The notes under the pieces: generated by a model
The model's database searches: none
What the model was told of the DNA's origin: nothing
The model's input: only the letters and a program-made list of their open reading frames with translations
From: Phocaeicola plebeius DSM 17135
GTDB lineage: Bacteria; Bacteroidota; Bacteroidia; Bacteroidales; Bacteroidaceae
Length of the DNA: 64,000 bases
Assembly (NCBI RefSeq): GCF_000187895.1
Contig: NZ_DS990119.1
Coordinates: 434,001 to 498,000 of the forward strand
Direction of reading: 5' to 3'
Shown: positions 36,443-46,099 of the stretch, one piece after another
Layout of the letters: the number at the start of each line of letters is the position of its first letter
How positions within the stretch are numbered: position 1 is the stretch's first letter
Program-made: the position numbers and the translations under genes

Positions 36443-37240
36443 ATGAGATTACACAAAATTGCCTGCCTGGCGGTCGCACTGACGCTGACAGCCGGATGTA
36501 CATCCTACAAGAATGTACCCTATCTGCAAGACCCTGAAGTGGTAAACAATTATGGAAAAGAGATTCCACTCTACGATGCCAAAATCATGCCGAAAGACTT
36601 GCTGAGCATCACCATCAACACCACCGACCCGCAGGCATCCGCACCGTTCAACCTCACGGTACAGACTCCGCTGAATGCGGCACTCACCAACATCAACACC
36701 ACCACCCAGCCTACCCTCCAGCAATATCTGGTGAACAACAAGGGCGAAATCGACTTCCCTGTACTGGGTCGTTTGCAGGTGGGCGGACTTACCAAGAACC
36801 AGGCAGAAGACCTGATTCGCGAAAAGCTGACTCCTTACCTGAAAGAAGCGCCCATCGTGACCGTGCGCATGGCCAACTATAAGATTTCCGTGCTGGGCGA
36901 AGTAACCCGTCCGGGTACCTTCACCGTGAGCAACGAAAAAGTAAACGTGCTGGAAGCCCTGGCCATGGCGGGCGATATGACCGTGTATGGCGTGCGTACC
37001 AACGTAAAGCTGATTCGTGAAGACGCCGACGGCAAGCGCGAAATCAAGGAACTCGACCTGACCAAGAGCGACCTGGTGCTGTCGCCCTATTTCTATCTGC
37101 GTCAGAACGACATCCTCTATGTCACTCCGAACAAGACCAAGGCCAAGAACTCTGACATCGGTAACACCACTACCACCGTTATTTCGGCCACTTCCATCCT
37201 GGTATCCATTGCCAGCTTGATTGTCAATATCCTTCGCTAA
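36443..37240 (+). CDS. wza: Polysaccharide export lipoprotein (Wza-like)
   Basis: 265 residues. Lipoprotein signal ending in LTAGCTSYK, a polysaccharide-export domain (KIMPKDLLSITINTT, FPVLGRLQVGGLTKNQAEDLI), one SLBB domain (ISVLGEVTRPGTFTVSNEKVNVLEAL) and a hydrophobic C-terminal helix (TTVISATSILVSIASLIVNIL). It forms the outer-membrane export pore. First gene of the plus-strand operon, followed by wzc. Confidence 0.92.
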   Translation: MRLHKIACLAVALTLTAGCTSYKNVPYLQDPEVVNNYGKEIPLYDAKIMPKDLLSITINTTDPQASAPFNLTVQTPLNAALTNINTTTQPTLQQYLVNNKGEIDFPVLGRLQVGGLTKNQAEDLIREKLTPYLKEAPIVTVRMANYKISVLGEVTRPGTFTVSNEKVNVLEALAMAGDMTVYGVRTNVKLIREDADGKREIKELDLTKSDLVLSPYFYLRQNDILYVTPNKTKAKNSDIGNTTTTVISATSILVSIASLIVNILR

Positions 37241-37271
37241 TCCATTCACTAACTTTTCGCATATAGCTGTT

Positions 37272-39740
37272 ATGACTGAACAAAACATCAACAATATGAC
37301 GTCGGAAAATCCGGAAGAAAACTCGTTCAACCCCTATGCTCTTATTTTCAAGTATTTAGTTTACTGGCCCTGGTTCGTAGCCAGCGTACTAGTATGTTTG
37401 ATATTGGCCTTTGTGTACCTACGCTATCAGGCACCGGTATATAACGTGACTGCCAGCGTGTTGATCAAGGAAGACGATTCGCGCAACCGCTCCATGGGTG
37501 CTGCCGGTGGTGCCTTGGAAGCCCTGCAAAGCATGGGTGGCTTCTCCATGAGTAACAACTTCGACAATGAAGTAGAAATCCTTCAGTCGCGTACCCTTAT
37601 TAAAAAAGTCATTACCAATTTAGGGCTATACATTTCAACTGGTGAAAAACGTTTCTTTGGCTACAGCACCCCACTTTACAAGACTTCACCGCTAGAAGTG
37701 TACATGTCACCTGAAGAAGCAGAAAAATTAGAAGATGCGATTAAACTTCATCTTATCTACACAACTGATAATCATCTCAAAGTAAAAGTTAAATTTGTAT
37801 TAAATGAAGAAAAGCAAGAAATAGAAAAGAGCTTTGACAAACTACCTGTTGTACTCCCAACACCTACAGGTGTACTTAGCATAACAATTCAAGATTCATT
37901 ATTAACAGAATGGCGCAAAAAGAACGATGGAGATTTAAGACTAATAACGACTATAAATCCTCCTACAGCTGTAGCTAAAGCATACGGAGAAGATTTAAGC
38001 GTAGAAGCAACGTCTAAAACCACAACTATTGCTCAATTGGCATTACAAAATTCTAGTCGCCAACGAGCAATAGACTTTATCAACTGTTTAGTAACCTTCT
38101 ATAATCAAGATGCCAATGACGAGAAAAATGAAGTAGCCATGAAATCGGCTGAATTTATCGAAGACCGCATCCAAATTATTAATCAAGAATTAGGTACTAC
38201 CGAAACGCAATTAGCGGATTTCAAACAGAAATCTGGTCTGACAGACTTAACGAGCGATGCCCAGCTAGCTTTAGAAGAAAACTCCAAATATGAACAGATG
38301 CGCATCGAGAATCAAACACAAATTCGTCTAGTAGAATTTTTACGTGATTATATCAACAATCCAGCGAATACACATGAAGTTATTCCTGCCAATGTCGGTT
38401 TACAGGATAAAGACCTGAGTCAGTTGATTGACAAATACAATTCCATGCTGATTGAGCGCAAGCGCTTGTTACTGACTTCTTCCGAAACCAATCCCGCAGT
38501 AGTCAATATGAATACAGGTATTGAAGCTACTCGACACAACGTACAAACTACGGTTGCGAGCGTATTGAAAGGACTCCAAATTACCAAGGCTGATTTGGAG
38601 CGCCAGGCACGCAAATTTGAAGGACGCATCAGCAATGCTCCGCAACAGGAAAAGGAATTCCTGAGCATAGCTCGCCAGCAGGAAATCAAAGCACAGCTTT
38701 ACATCATGCTGTTACAGAAACGCGAAGAAAATGCCATTACCCTGGCAGCCACCGCTACCAACGGACGTATCATCGAGGAAGCCTTACCTGACAAATACCC
38801 GGTATCTCCCAAAAAGAAAATGGTTGCATTAGCGGCCCTTGTACTAGGCCTCGCCATTCCGGTAGGTTTTGTGTACCTGCGCGATTTGCTGAAATACAAG
38901 ATTGAAAACCGTGAAGATGTAGAACGTATCACAACAGTAGGCATTCTAGCCGAACTGCCCAAATGCGAGAAACCGGAAAAGGGTGCTATCGTCATCCGCG
39001 AAAACAAAAACGACATTATGGAAGAAACCTTCCGCGGCCTGCGTACCAACCTCCTCTTTATGTTGGGCAAGGATGACAAGGTGGTTCTCTTCTCCTCCAC
39101 CCAGCCGGGCGAAGGTAAGTCCTTCGTAGCAGGAAACACTGCGGTCAGCCTGGCATTTCTGGGTAAGAAAGTGATTGTAGTCGGTATGGATATCCGCAAG
39201 CCCGGTTTGAACAAGGTATTTAACCTAAGCCGCCGCGCCGAAGGTATTACCAACTACCTGAGCGACCCTGAGAATGTGAACCTGTTTGATATGGTACAGC
39301 GTTCCGACATCAGCCCGAACTTGGACATTCTGCCCGGTGGCCCCGTACCTCCCAACCCGACAGAACTGGTAGCCCGCGATGTCTTGGTACAAGCTATCGA
39401 CCAGCTGAAATCCCGTTACGATTACGTCATTCTGGATACTGCCCCTATCGGAATGGTAACCGATACCGCCATCATTGGCCGCGTAGCCGATATGTGTGTG
39501 TACGTTTGCCGCGCCGATGTCACTCCAAAAGCTGGCTATGAATACATCAATGTATTAAAGAACGAGCATAAGTTCCCGAAACTAGCTACCGTTATCAATG
39601 GTATTGATATGAGTAAACGTAAAAATAGCTACGGCTACGGCTATGGTAAAAAGTATGGTTATGGTAAAGGTTACGGATACGGATATGGATATGGATACGG
39701 TTACGAAGCAGAACAAAATAAGAAAGGAAGAGGAAAATAA
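37272..39740 (+). CDS. wzc: Polysaccharide co-polymerase / BY-kinase (Wzc-like)
   Basis: 822 residues from the ATG of MTEQNINNM (the frame is open from 37221, but that overlaps wza). Helix 1 at about 34-56, a long periplasmic Wzz-like domain, helix 2 at about 514-538, then a cytoplasmic tyrosine kinase with Walker A QPGEGKS (near 610), Walker A' GMDIRKPG and Walker B VILDTAPIG. The C-terminus is a Tyr-Gly cluster (about 783-815) that is the autophosphorylation tail. It controls chain length and links polymerisation to export. The periplasmic part (about 37620-38430) is much more AT-rich than both ends, suggesting a mosaic gene. Confidence 0.93.
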   Translation: MTEQNINNMTSENPEENSFNPYALIFKYLVYWPWFVASVLVCLILAFVYLRYQAPVYNVTASVLIKEDDSRNRSMGAAGGALEALQSMGGFSMSNNFDNEVEILQSRTLIKKVITNLGLYISTGEKRFFGYSTPLYKTSPLEVYMSPEEAEKLEDAIKLHLIYTTDNHLKVKVKFVLNEEKQEIEKSFDKLPVVLPTPTGVLSITIQDSLLTEWRKKNDGDLRLITTINPPTAVAKAYGEDLSVEATSKTTTIAQLALQNSSRQRAIDFINCLVTFYNQDANDEKNEVAMKSAEFIEDRIQIINQELGTTETQLADFKQKSGLTDLTSDAQLALEENSKYEQMRIENQTQIRLVEFLRDYINNPANTHEVIPANVGLQDKDLSQLIDKYNSMLIERKRLLLTSSETNPAVVNMNTGIEATRHNVQTTVASVLKGLQITKADLERQARKFEGRISNAPQQEKEFLSIARQQEIKAQLYIMLLQKREENAITLAATATNGRIIEEALPDKYPVSPKKKMVALAALVLGLAIPVGFVYLRDLLKYKIENREDVERITTVGILAELPKCEKPEKGAIVIRENKNDIMEETFRGLRTNLLFMLGKDDKVVLFSSTQPGEGKSFVAGNTAVSLAFLGKKVIVVGMDIRKPGLNKVFNLSRRAEGITNYLSDPENVNLFDMVQRSDISPNLDILPGGPVPPNPTELVARDVLVQAIDQLKSRYDYVILDTAPIGMVTDTAIIGRVADMCVYVCRADVTPKAGYEYINVLKNEHKFPKLATVINGIDMSKRKNSYGYGYGKKYGYGKGYGYGYGYGYGYEAEQNKKGRGK

Positions 39741-39748
39741 AATATCTT

Positions 39749-39791
39749 TGCAGAACACACAGAATTTTCAACAAATTCTGTGTGTTCTGCA
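39749..39791 (+). terminator. 19-bp perfect hairpin just after wzc
   Basis: A perfect stem of 19 bp: TGCAGAACACACAGAATTT (39749-39767), a 5-nt loop and its complement (39773-39791). It starts 8 nt after the wzc stop and lacks a U-tract. It may reduce transcription into the glycosyltransferase cassette or protect the wza-wzc mRNA 3' end. Confidence 0.6.
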
Positions 39792-40017
39792 CCCTAAAAT
39801 ATATAATCTACTTAACTTATACCTAAAATGAGCAAACTCCTCAAAAATATAATTAGCAAGCATAATTATATATATCTAATGATATTATTATAGATTAAAA
39901 AAAATAAGACAAATAATAGGAGGTTTTCTTTATTTAGAAAGAAGTAACAATATTTCTAATAACAATAAACGGACATCCCATAGTATGGATTTCCAACATA
40001 ATAAACAGGCTAACAAA

Positions 40018-40941
40018 ATGAAAATATCAAAGATATTTAATAAAATCAGACAAAGACTTGGTATGATTTATGATACCAATCAAAATATTAAACAGCTCCT
40101 ATTTAATCAGAAGAAATATACATTAGAACAATATATCTTGCATGACACAACTTTAGGAATATCTAAAGAAAAATATTGCAATCATGATATAATTGTTTCA
40201 TTAACAACTTATAGCAAACGTATCCATGATGTACACCTTACAATAGCATCTATCATGGAACAAACAATGAAAGCTAACAGAATCGTATTGTGGCTAGACT
40301 ATAGTTTCAAAAATCAAACACTCCCCCAAGCATTACACTTTTTACAAAAAAAGGGGCTTGAAATCAAGTTCTGCAAAGATGTACGTTCATATACCAAACT
40401 TATTCCTTCACTAAAGAATTTTCCAGATGATGCTATTATCACAATAGATGATGATATTATCTATGACTTTGATTTATTAGAAAAACTAATAACAGCTTAC
40501 ATAAAAGACCCCTCTTTTATATATTGCAATAGGCAACATATGATGAAAAAAGATAAAGAAGGGAAACTCCTACCATACAGGAATTGGACTTGGGCATCTT
40601 CTGATGACAAAGCTAATATCTTGAATTTTCCTACTGGTGTAGGAGGCATATTATATCCCCCCCATTCCTTAGATCAGGAAGTATTTAATGAATCCGTTTT
40701 CTTAGATATATGTAAATATGCAGATGATGTTTGGTTTAAAGCCATGGCGATGAAAAAAGGTACATTATCACGAAAAGTTTATACACATAGTAACACAAGT
40801 ACAGATTACATAGAAATTGACAACGTACAAGACATAGGACTCCGTAACGTAAATACACTAGGAGAAGAATTGAATGATAAACAAATTAAAGCTGTTTTTA
40901 ATAAATATAATCTATATCCCTTATTAAACCAATGTCTATAA
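40018..40941 (+). CDS. Glycosyltransferase, GT2-like fold
   Basis: 307 residues from the Met of MKISKIFNKI. A GT-A-type core: VSLTTYSKRIHDVHLTIASIMEQT at the N-side and a DxD-like motif TIDDDIIYDFD; later a DDVWFKAMAMK motif. It should act on a nucleotide-sugar in the cytoplasm to extend the lipid-linked repeat unit. First gene of the AT-rich cassette; it overlaps the flippase gene by 10 nt. Confidence 0.8.
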   Translation: MKISKIFNKIRQRLGMIYDTNQNIKQLLFNQKKYTLEQYILHDTTLGISKEKYCNHDIIVSLTTYSKRIHDVHLTIASIMEQTMKANRIVLWLDYSFKNQTLPQALHFLQKKGLEIKFCKDVRSYTKLIPSLKNFPDDAIITIDDDIIYDFDLLEKLITAYIKDPSFIYCNRQHMMKKDKEGKLLPYRNWTWASSDDKANILNFPTGVGGILYPPHSLDQEVFNESVFLDICKYADDVWFKAMAMKKGTLSRKVYTHSNTSTDYIEIDNVQDIGLRNVNTLGEELNDKQIKAVFNKYNLYPLLNQCL

Positions 40942-42368
40942 AACAAGAAATGATTAACGGAGTATTTTGGACAGCTTTACAGAAATACTCTGGTTTAATT
41001 ATACAAATTATTGTTACAGCAATACTAGCTCGACTATTAAGCCCTGAAGATTTTGGTGTCGTAGCAGTTTCAACAGTACTAATAGCCTTTTTCACATTAT
41101 TTACAGATATGGGAATAGGCCCTGCTATTATACAAAAACAAGATCTTACAAAAGAAGATTTTAATTCAATATTTTCGTTCACAATTTGGGGTGGATTAAT
41201 TTTAGCTATTTTATTTTTTATTACATCATACCCCATAGGGATTTTTTATAAAAAAGACTCTCTAGTTCTAATTTGCCAAATATTATCAATAAATTTACTA
41301 TTCGCAGCATGGAATATTGTCCCCAATGCCTTAATAAATAAAAACAAGAGATTTAAGTTTATTGCTAAAAGAACATTAACATTACAAGTAATTAGTGGAA
41401 TCATTTCTGTATTTTCAGCATTCAATGGATTAGGAATTTACTCATTATTAATATCACCTATTCTGACCGCAGTCGGTGTTTTTATTTTAAATTATAAAGA
41501 ATATCCTTTGGAATTTAAGTTACATATCCACACAAATTCATTAAAAAAAATATTTTCGTACTCAAGTTATCAGTTTCTATTTAACTTTATCAATTATTTT
41601 TCTAGAAATCTAGACAAATTAATCATTGGAAGATATTTTAGTATGCATGACCTTGGATACTATGAAAAATCCTATCGATTAATGATGTTACCATTACAAT
41701 ATGTGACTAATATAATTACCCCTGTAATGCATCCTATTTTGACATCATTACAAAATGATTATAAGAATTTGACAGACAAATACAACTCAATCATTAAATT
41801 ATTGGCGACCATCAGTTTCCCATTAGGGATTTTTCTTTATTTTGCAGCTAATGATATTATATATATCGTATATGGCAATCGATGGGAAAATGCAATACCA
41901 GTATTCCAGATTTTAGCCCTATCATTACCTCTACAAATGATTCTTTCCACAACTGGAGCTATCTACCAAGCAGCAGGAAAAACAAATTGGTTATTTTATG
42001 GCGGCGTAAGTAATACCTGTTTTACTGTATTGGGATTTATTATCGCTTCAGTATATTTTAAAACTATAGAAGCTATGGCCTGGGCTTGGGATATTACTTT
42101 ATTTTTTAATACAATAATTTCATACTTTGTTTTATATAAAATTGTATTAAAACAGAGATTAAGAGAAGTAATAAAAATTTGCATATCACCAACAATTTCA
42201 GCTATTCTCATAATATTGGTATTAGCTATAATACCATCAAATATTCCCAATAACCACCTAATACAACTGATAATAAAATTCTCCGTCTCGTTTATTGTTT
42301 GTATTATCTTTATTCAACTTACAAAACAATATAACCTAATACAGGGTTATAAAAAAATTAAACAGTAA
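40932..42368 (+). CDS. wzx: Repeat-unit flippase (Wzx, MOP superfamily)
   Basis: 478 residues, about 12-14 membrane helices, beginning INGVFWTALQKYSGLIIQIIVTAILARLLSPEDFGVVA, the standard opening of Wzx-type polysaccharide flippases. It moves the undecaprenyl-linked repeat unit across the inner membrane. Clearly AT-rich, like its neighbours. Confidence 0.92.
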   Translation: MSIKQEMINGVFWTALQKYSGLIIQIIVTAILARLLSPEDFGVVAVSTVLIAFFTLFTDMGIGPAIIQKQDLTKEDFNSIFSFTIWGGLILAILFFITSYPIGIFYKKDSLVLICQILSINLLFAAWNIVPNALINKNKRFKFIAKRTLTLQVISGIISVFSAFNGLGIYSLLISPILTAVGVFILNYKEYPLEFKLHIHTNSLKKIFSYSSYQFLFNFINYFSRNLDKLIIGRYFSMHDLGYYEKSYRLMMLPLQYVTNIITPVMHPILTSLQNDYKNLTDKYNSIIKLLATISFPLGIFLYFAANDIIYIVYGNRWENAIPVFQILALSLPLQMILSTTGAIYQAAGKTNWLFYGGVSNTCFTVLGFIIASVYFKTIEAMAWAWDITLFFNTIISYFVLYKIVLKQRLREVIKICISPTISAILIILVLAIIPSNIPNNHLIQLIIKFSVSFIVCIIFIQLTKQYNLIQGYKKIKQ

Positions 42369-42382
42369 AATCATACATAAGC

Positions 42383-43735
42383 ATGATTAAACTTTTTTGT
42401 GTCCTCATACTGCTCATTTCGATTTTTCGTTTCTTTACAGGAAGAGACAAATCTATTACAAGAGCGAATACACTACTATTGTCTGCAATAATACAGTCAT
42501 TAATGTTTTACCCACTAATGAAAGCATTCATTGTTTTTAAAGAAACAAAAATGCAAATGGATTTTACAGCTCCAATAGAAAATATTGGAGGTCTTTACTT
42601 TCCGACAATACTAGTTTGTTTATTTCCTTTGATAAATAAAAGAAAATATAGATGGAAGTGGGGTAATACAAAATATGTCATATGGATAATAATTTTCTTT
42701 TTTATCTATTCCTATCTCAGCCCCTATAACATACAACATTCAGCTACAAACGTAGCACTAATCGTATTTATTCAAATAGTTTTTACCATATATATGTGTA
42801 AAAGCTATATTGGAACTAACACATTCATAATAGCATGCTATGATGCTTTTAAAATTATCTTATTTATTGAGTTAATCATTTCTTTATCATTTGTTCTCTT
42901 ACACATAAATACCCTACAACAATTATTTATTCCAGAACTAGAAGGAGCTGTTGTAGAAAGAGAAGGAAGTTCTTTTTTACGTGCATCAGGTACTACAGGC
43001 TGGCCTAATCGACTAGGAGCTTTATGCACATTAATTGCTATTTTTTATTGGATTTGTTACCTCAGAAAGTATAAAACAAAACAAAGTTTTTGGCTATTAG
43101 TAACAAGCATCTTCATTATTCTACTATCTCAATCACGCTCTGCTTTACTAGCTTGTCTTCTTAGCATGGCAATAAGCACATTAGTTTTCTTACATAAAAA
43201 GCATAAACTTAGTTTAAAAAAAATCATTTCATTGGCTATATTAACATCAATTACCATTATAATTCTTTTAAACCTGCCTATTGTTCAAGAAATGTTTTTC
43301 AAGTCAGATGCAGAAGAAATGACAGAAGCAAGATTTATACATTATTTGCTCGGTTACAATATTGCATTAGAGACTAATTTTATTGGAACAGGAATTAATT
43401 CGCATACACATTTCATGTGTTATAATATGAATAATCGAATATTAGGAGATATTTGGTTATATCAACATAGCATCCACAACATACATCTTGTAATCCTTGC
43501 AGAATTAGGTATATTAGGTTTAATAATATGGATATTATATCTTGTCTCTCGAATTATAAAGATTTTAAAACTACCATTATCAAAAATGAATAATCCTATT
43601 ATATGGTTGTCCTTTTTCTCCATGATATTAACTATCATCATACATGGATTTACTGATATAATGTATATACATTATCAATATCTTTTAATAATATCACTTT
43701 TTGGAATGTATTCCTCAACTTATACAAAGCAATAA
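42383..43735 (+). CDS. wzy: O-antigen/capsule polymerase (Wzy)
   Basis: 450 residues with about 10-11 membrane helices. A large extracytoplasmic loop carries RASGTTGWPNRLGALC; further on is LSQSRSALLACLLSMAIST, matching the Wzy_C/O-antigen ligase family region. Polymerises flipped repeat units at the periplasmic face. Located directly after wzx, as usual for Wzx/Wzy loci. Confidence 0.87.
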   Translation: MIKLFCVLILLISIFRFFTGRDKSITRANTLLLSAIIQSLMFYPLMKAFIVFKETKMQMDFTAPIENIGGLYFPTILVCLFPLINKRKYRWKWGNTKYVIWIIIFFFIYSYLSPYNIQHSATNVALIVFIQIVFTIYMCKSYIGTNTFIIACYDAFKIILFIELIISLSFVLLHINTLQQLFIPELEGAVVEREGSSFLRASGTTGWPNRLGALCTLIAIFYWICYLRKYKTKQSFWLLVTSIFIILLSQSRSALLACLLSMAISTLVFLHKKHKLSLKKIISLAILTSITIIILLNLPIVQEMFFKSDAEEMTEARFIHYLLGYNIALETNFIGTGINSHTHFMCYNMNNRILGDIWLYQHSIHNIHLVILAELGILGLIIWILYLVSRIIKILKLPLSKMNNPIIWLSFFSMILTIIIHGFTDIMYIHYQYLLIISLFGMYSSTYTKQ

Positions 43736-43736
43736 T

Positions 43737-44897
43737 ATGAAAGTTATATATTTAATACATACAACAGAATTACATGGTTCTACCTTATCTTTCCTTAATT
43801 TAATTCTACACTTAAAAAATAAAACAGAGATAATAGTTGTCTTTGAAAAGAAGAAACGAAATGAATTCAAAGAGATACTATTAAAAAATAATATAAAATT
43901 CCATGAAGTAACCCGAGTTCCCTTATCATACATTCCTAATAAAAATATAATACATGATTTGATCTTTATTATAAAAAACTTAATATATAAATGTATCTTC
44001 TACATAGAACTGCTAAATCTTGTTCTGAAAGAAAAGCCCGATATAATCCATACTAACACAGGAGTCATATATGAAGGTTACAACGTAGCTAAATTTCTAG
44101 GAATACCCCATGTATGGCACATTAGAGAATATCAGGATAAAGATTTTAAATGGAAATTCTTATATGGAAAAAAACACTTTGAAAAAAGACTTCATAATTC
44201 TTATGTTATTACCATAACCAATGATTTAAAAAATCATTTTCATTTATCAACCAATGCTACTACAATTTATAATGGAATATTAAGTACAAAAGATATAAGA
44301 ATAAGGACCAAAAGTAAATATTTTCTATGTGCAAGCCGAATTGTTAGCTACAAAAAGCAAGAAGATGCAATTAAAGCGTTCTCTCTTTTCTATAAGAAAA
44401 ATCCTGATTGGAAGTTAATCATTGCTGGAGAAAGAGAAAAAGATGGGTATTATGATTATCTAGTCAAGCTATGTACATCGCTTGGATGTCAAAACGGAGT
44501 CGATTTTATAGGAAAGCAATCACAAACTTCCATTTATGATTTTATGTCTGAAGCAAGCGCATTAATAGTACCTTCCCTTAATGAAGGATTTGGACGAATG
44601 ACAGCGGAGGCCTGCTTTTGTGGCACACTTATTCTCGGACGAGATTCAGGCGGGACCAAAGAAATTTTAGAGCAAATAGATGGATTCAAATTTTCTGACA
44701 TTTCACAACTTTACGAATCAATGTTACATATAAAAAAGATAATAAACACAAACATCTATAATGAGAAAATTATAAGATCTCAGGAATATGCGATAAAAAA
44801 CTTTTCAATAGAGCAGAATTGTGAAAAAACTTATGATTTATATAAACATATAACAAATAAATATGGATATAATAATATTGCCGTTCCACGATTATAA
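43737..44897 (+). CDS. Glycosyltransferase family 4
   Basis: 386 residues from the ATG of MKVIYLIHTTELHGS, one nucleotide after the wzy stop. The C-terminal GT-B half has YFLCASRIVSYKKQEDAI and the donor-site motif PSLNEGFGRMTAEACFCG (EGFGRMTAEA, with the retaining GT4 EX7E-type motif). Donor and linkage unknown. It overlaps the next gene by 35 nt. Confidence 0.87.
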   Translation: MKVIYLIHTTELHGSTLSFLNLILHLKNKTEIIVVFEKKKRNEFKEILLKNNIKFHEVTRVPLSYIPNKNIIHDLIFIIKNLIYKCIFYIELLNLVLKEKPDIIHTNTGVIYEGYNVAKFLGIPHVWHIREYQDKDFKWKFLYGKKHFEKRLHNSYVITITNDLKNHFHLSTNATTIYNGILSTKDIRIRTKSKYFLCASRIVSYKKQEDAIKAFSLFYKKNPDWKLIIAGEREKDGYYDYLVKLCTSLGCQNGVDFIGKQSQTSIYDFMSEASALIVPSLNEGFGRMTAEACFCGTLILGRDSGGTKEILEQIDGFKFSDISQLYESMLHIKKIINTNIYNEKIIRSQEYAIKNFSIEQNCEKTYDLYKHITNKYGYNNIAVPRL

Positions 44898-46074
44898 GAA
44901 ATGGACAAATGAAGGATTTAGAACGAGAGATGCACATTTATACGAACATCTGAAAAGAAATTCTGACATAGACAAGATTCTAATTATTAACAGACCTGTT
45001 TCTTTATTAGAAATGATTATTAAGAAACAGAATTGGTGTATAAAATCAAATAATATTTTTTACAAAGAACAGTCACTTCAGATAACTCAAATTGATGAAA
45101 AAACATTTTGTCTAGATATTTTTATCCCAGATTTTCTTAGAGTTATTAAAGAAAAAAAACAATGGTGGTTCTCATGTTTTAACTACCCAAAAGTTGTCAA
45201 TGGAATAAATAAGAGCCTTAAATTATTAAAATTTAAAGACTCAATATTACTTTTACAAAACCCAATGGCTATAAGTATTGTAAGAAAAATCGAAAATAGA
45301 ATCTTTGTTTTTGATGCAATAGATAATTGGGCAGTTCATCCACAAATGAAACAAAATCGAGATTTAATATTAAAAAACTATAGTTATGTAGACCACAATG
45401 CTGATCTAATATTAACCGTTTCACAGAACTTATTAAATATTTTCCCTAATAATAAAAACAAACATTGGGTTGCTAATGGCGTAGATATAGACTATTTTGC
45501 CCATGCAGTAAAGCCAAATTTTAGTCAAAAGATAACAATTGGATATGTTGGAAAAATCCAGGAACGCGTAGATTTTGATTTGATTGAAAAATGCCTACAG
45601 AAGCTGCCAAACTTTCAATTTCTGTTCTTAGGTCCTCTTTATGCACAAAAAAGAAAAGCTAGAGAGTTAACTAAACACTATAAGAATATAAAGTTTCTAG
45701 GTGACATACATTATTTAGACTTACCGAATGCTATGCAAGACATAGATATTGCCATTATACCACATAAAATCGATAGTTTCACGTCAAGTATGAATCCTTT
45801 AAAATTATATGAATATTTAGCAGCAGGAAAACCCGTAGTTTCAACAAAAGTTGCCGGTGTTAATAGCATATCTCAATATGTATTTGAAGCTAATACACCA
45901 GCTGAATTTATAACCTTAATTGAGAAAGTTTCTAAAGAATTATATACAACAATAACAGCAGAAAAAATAATCAGTTCAATCAATCCAGATGTTACATGGA
46001 GTAATAGAACTAATGCTATAATAAGCTTATTCCACGATACGTATAGAAACAAACTATCTCAAGAAAATAAATAG
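44863..46074 (+). CDS. Glycosyltransferase, GT-B fold (GT4/GT1-like)
   Basis: 403 residues. The N-terminal half is divergent (FDAIDNWAVHPQM); the C-terminal half is recognisable GT-B: IGYVGKIQERVDFDLI, IPHKIDSFTSSMNPLKLYEYLAAGKPVVSTKV. This resembles GT4 proteins that add sugars such as rhamnose or hexoses, but no specific activity can be assigned. The start at 44863 overlaps the previous gene by 35 nt. Confidence 0.85.
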   Translation: MDIIILPFHDYKKWTNEGFRTRDAHLYEHLKRNSDIDKILIINRPVSLLEMIIKKQNWCIKSNNIFYKEQSLQITQIDEKTFCLDIFIPDFLRVIKEKKQWWFSCFNYPKVVNGINKSLKLLKFKDSILLLQNPMAISIVRKIENRIFVFDAIDNWAVHPQMKQNRDLILKNYSYVDHNADLILTVSQNLLNIFPNNKNKHWVANGVDIDYFAHAVKPNFSQKITIGYVGKIQERVDFDLIEKCLQKLPNFQFLFLGPLYAQKRKARELTKHYKNIKFLGDIHYLDLPNAMQDIDIAIIPHKIDSFTSSMNPLKLYEYLAAGKPVVSTKVAGVNSISQYVFEANTPAEFITLIEKVSKELYTTITAEKIISSINPDVTWSNRTNAIISLFHDTYRNKLSQENK

Positions 46075-46099
46075 AAATCACCTTATCCCTTTTAAATAC

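Noticed and set aside
39619-39715. Tyr-Gly codon repeat at the end of wzc as a mobile or CRISPR-like repeat
   Set aside because: It encodes the tyrosine-rich tail of the BY-kinase; irregular tac/tat-ggt repeats are explained by the protein.
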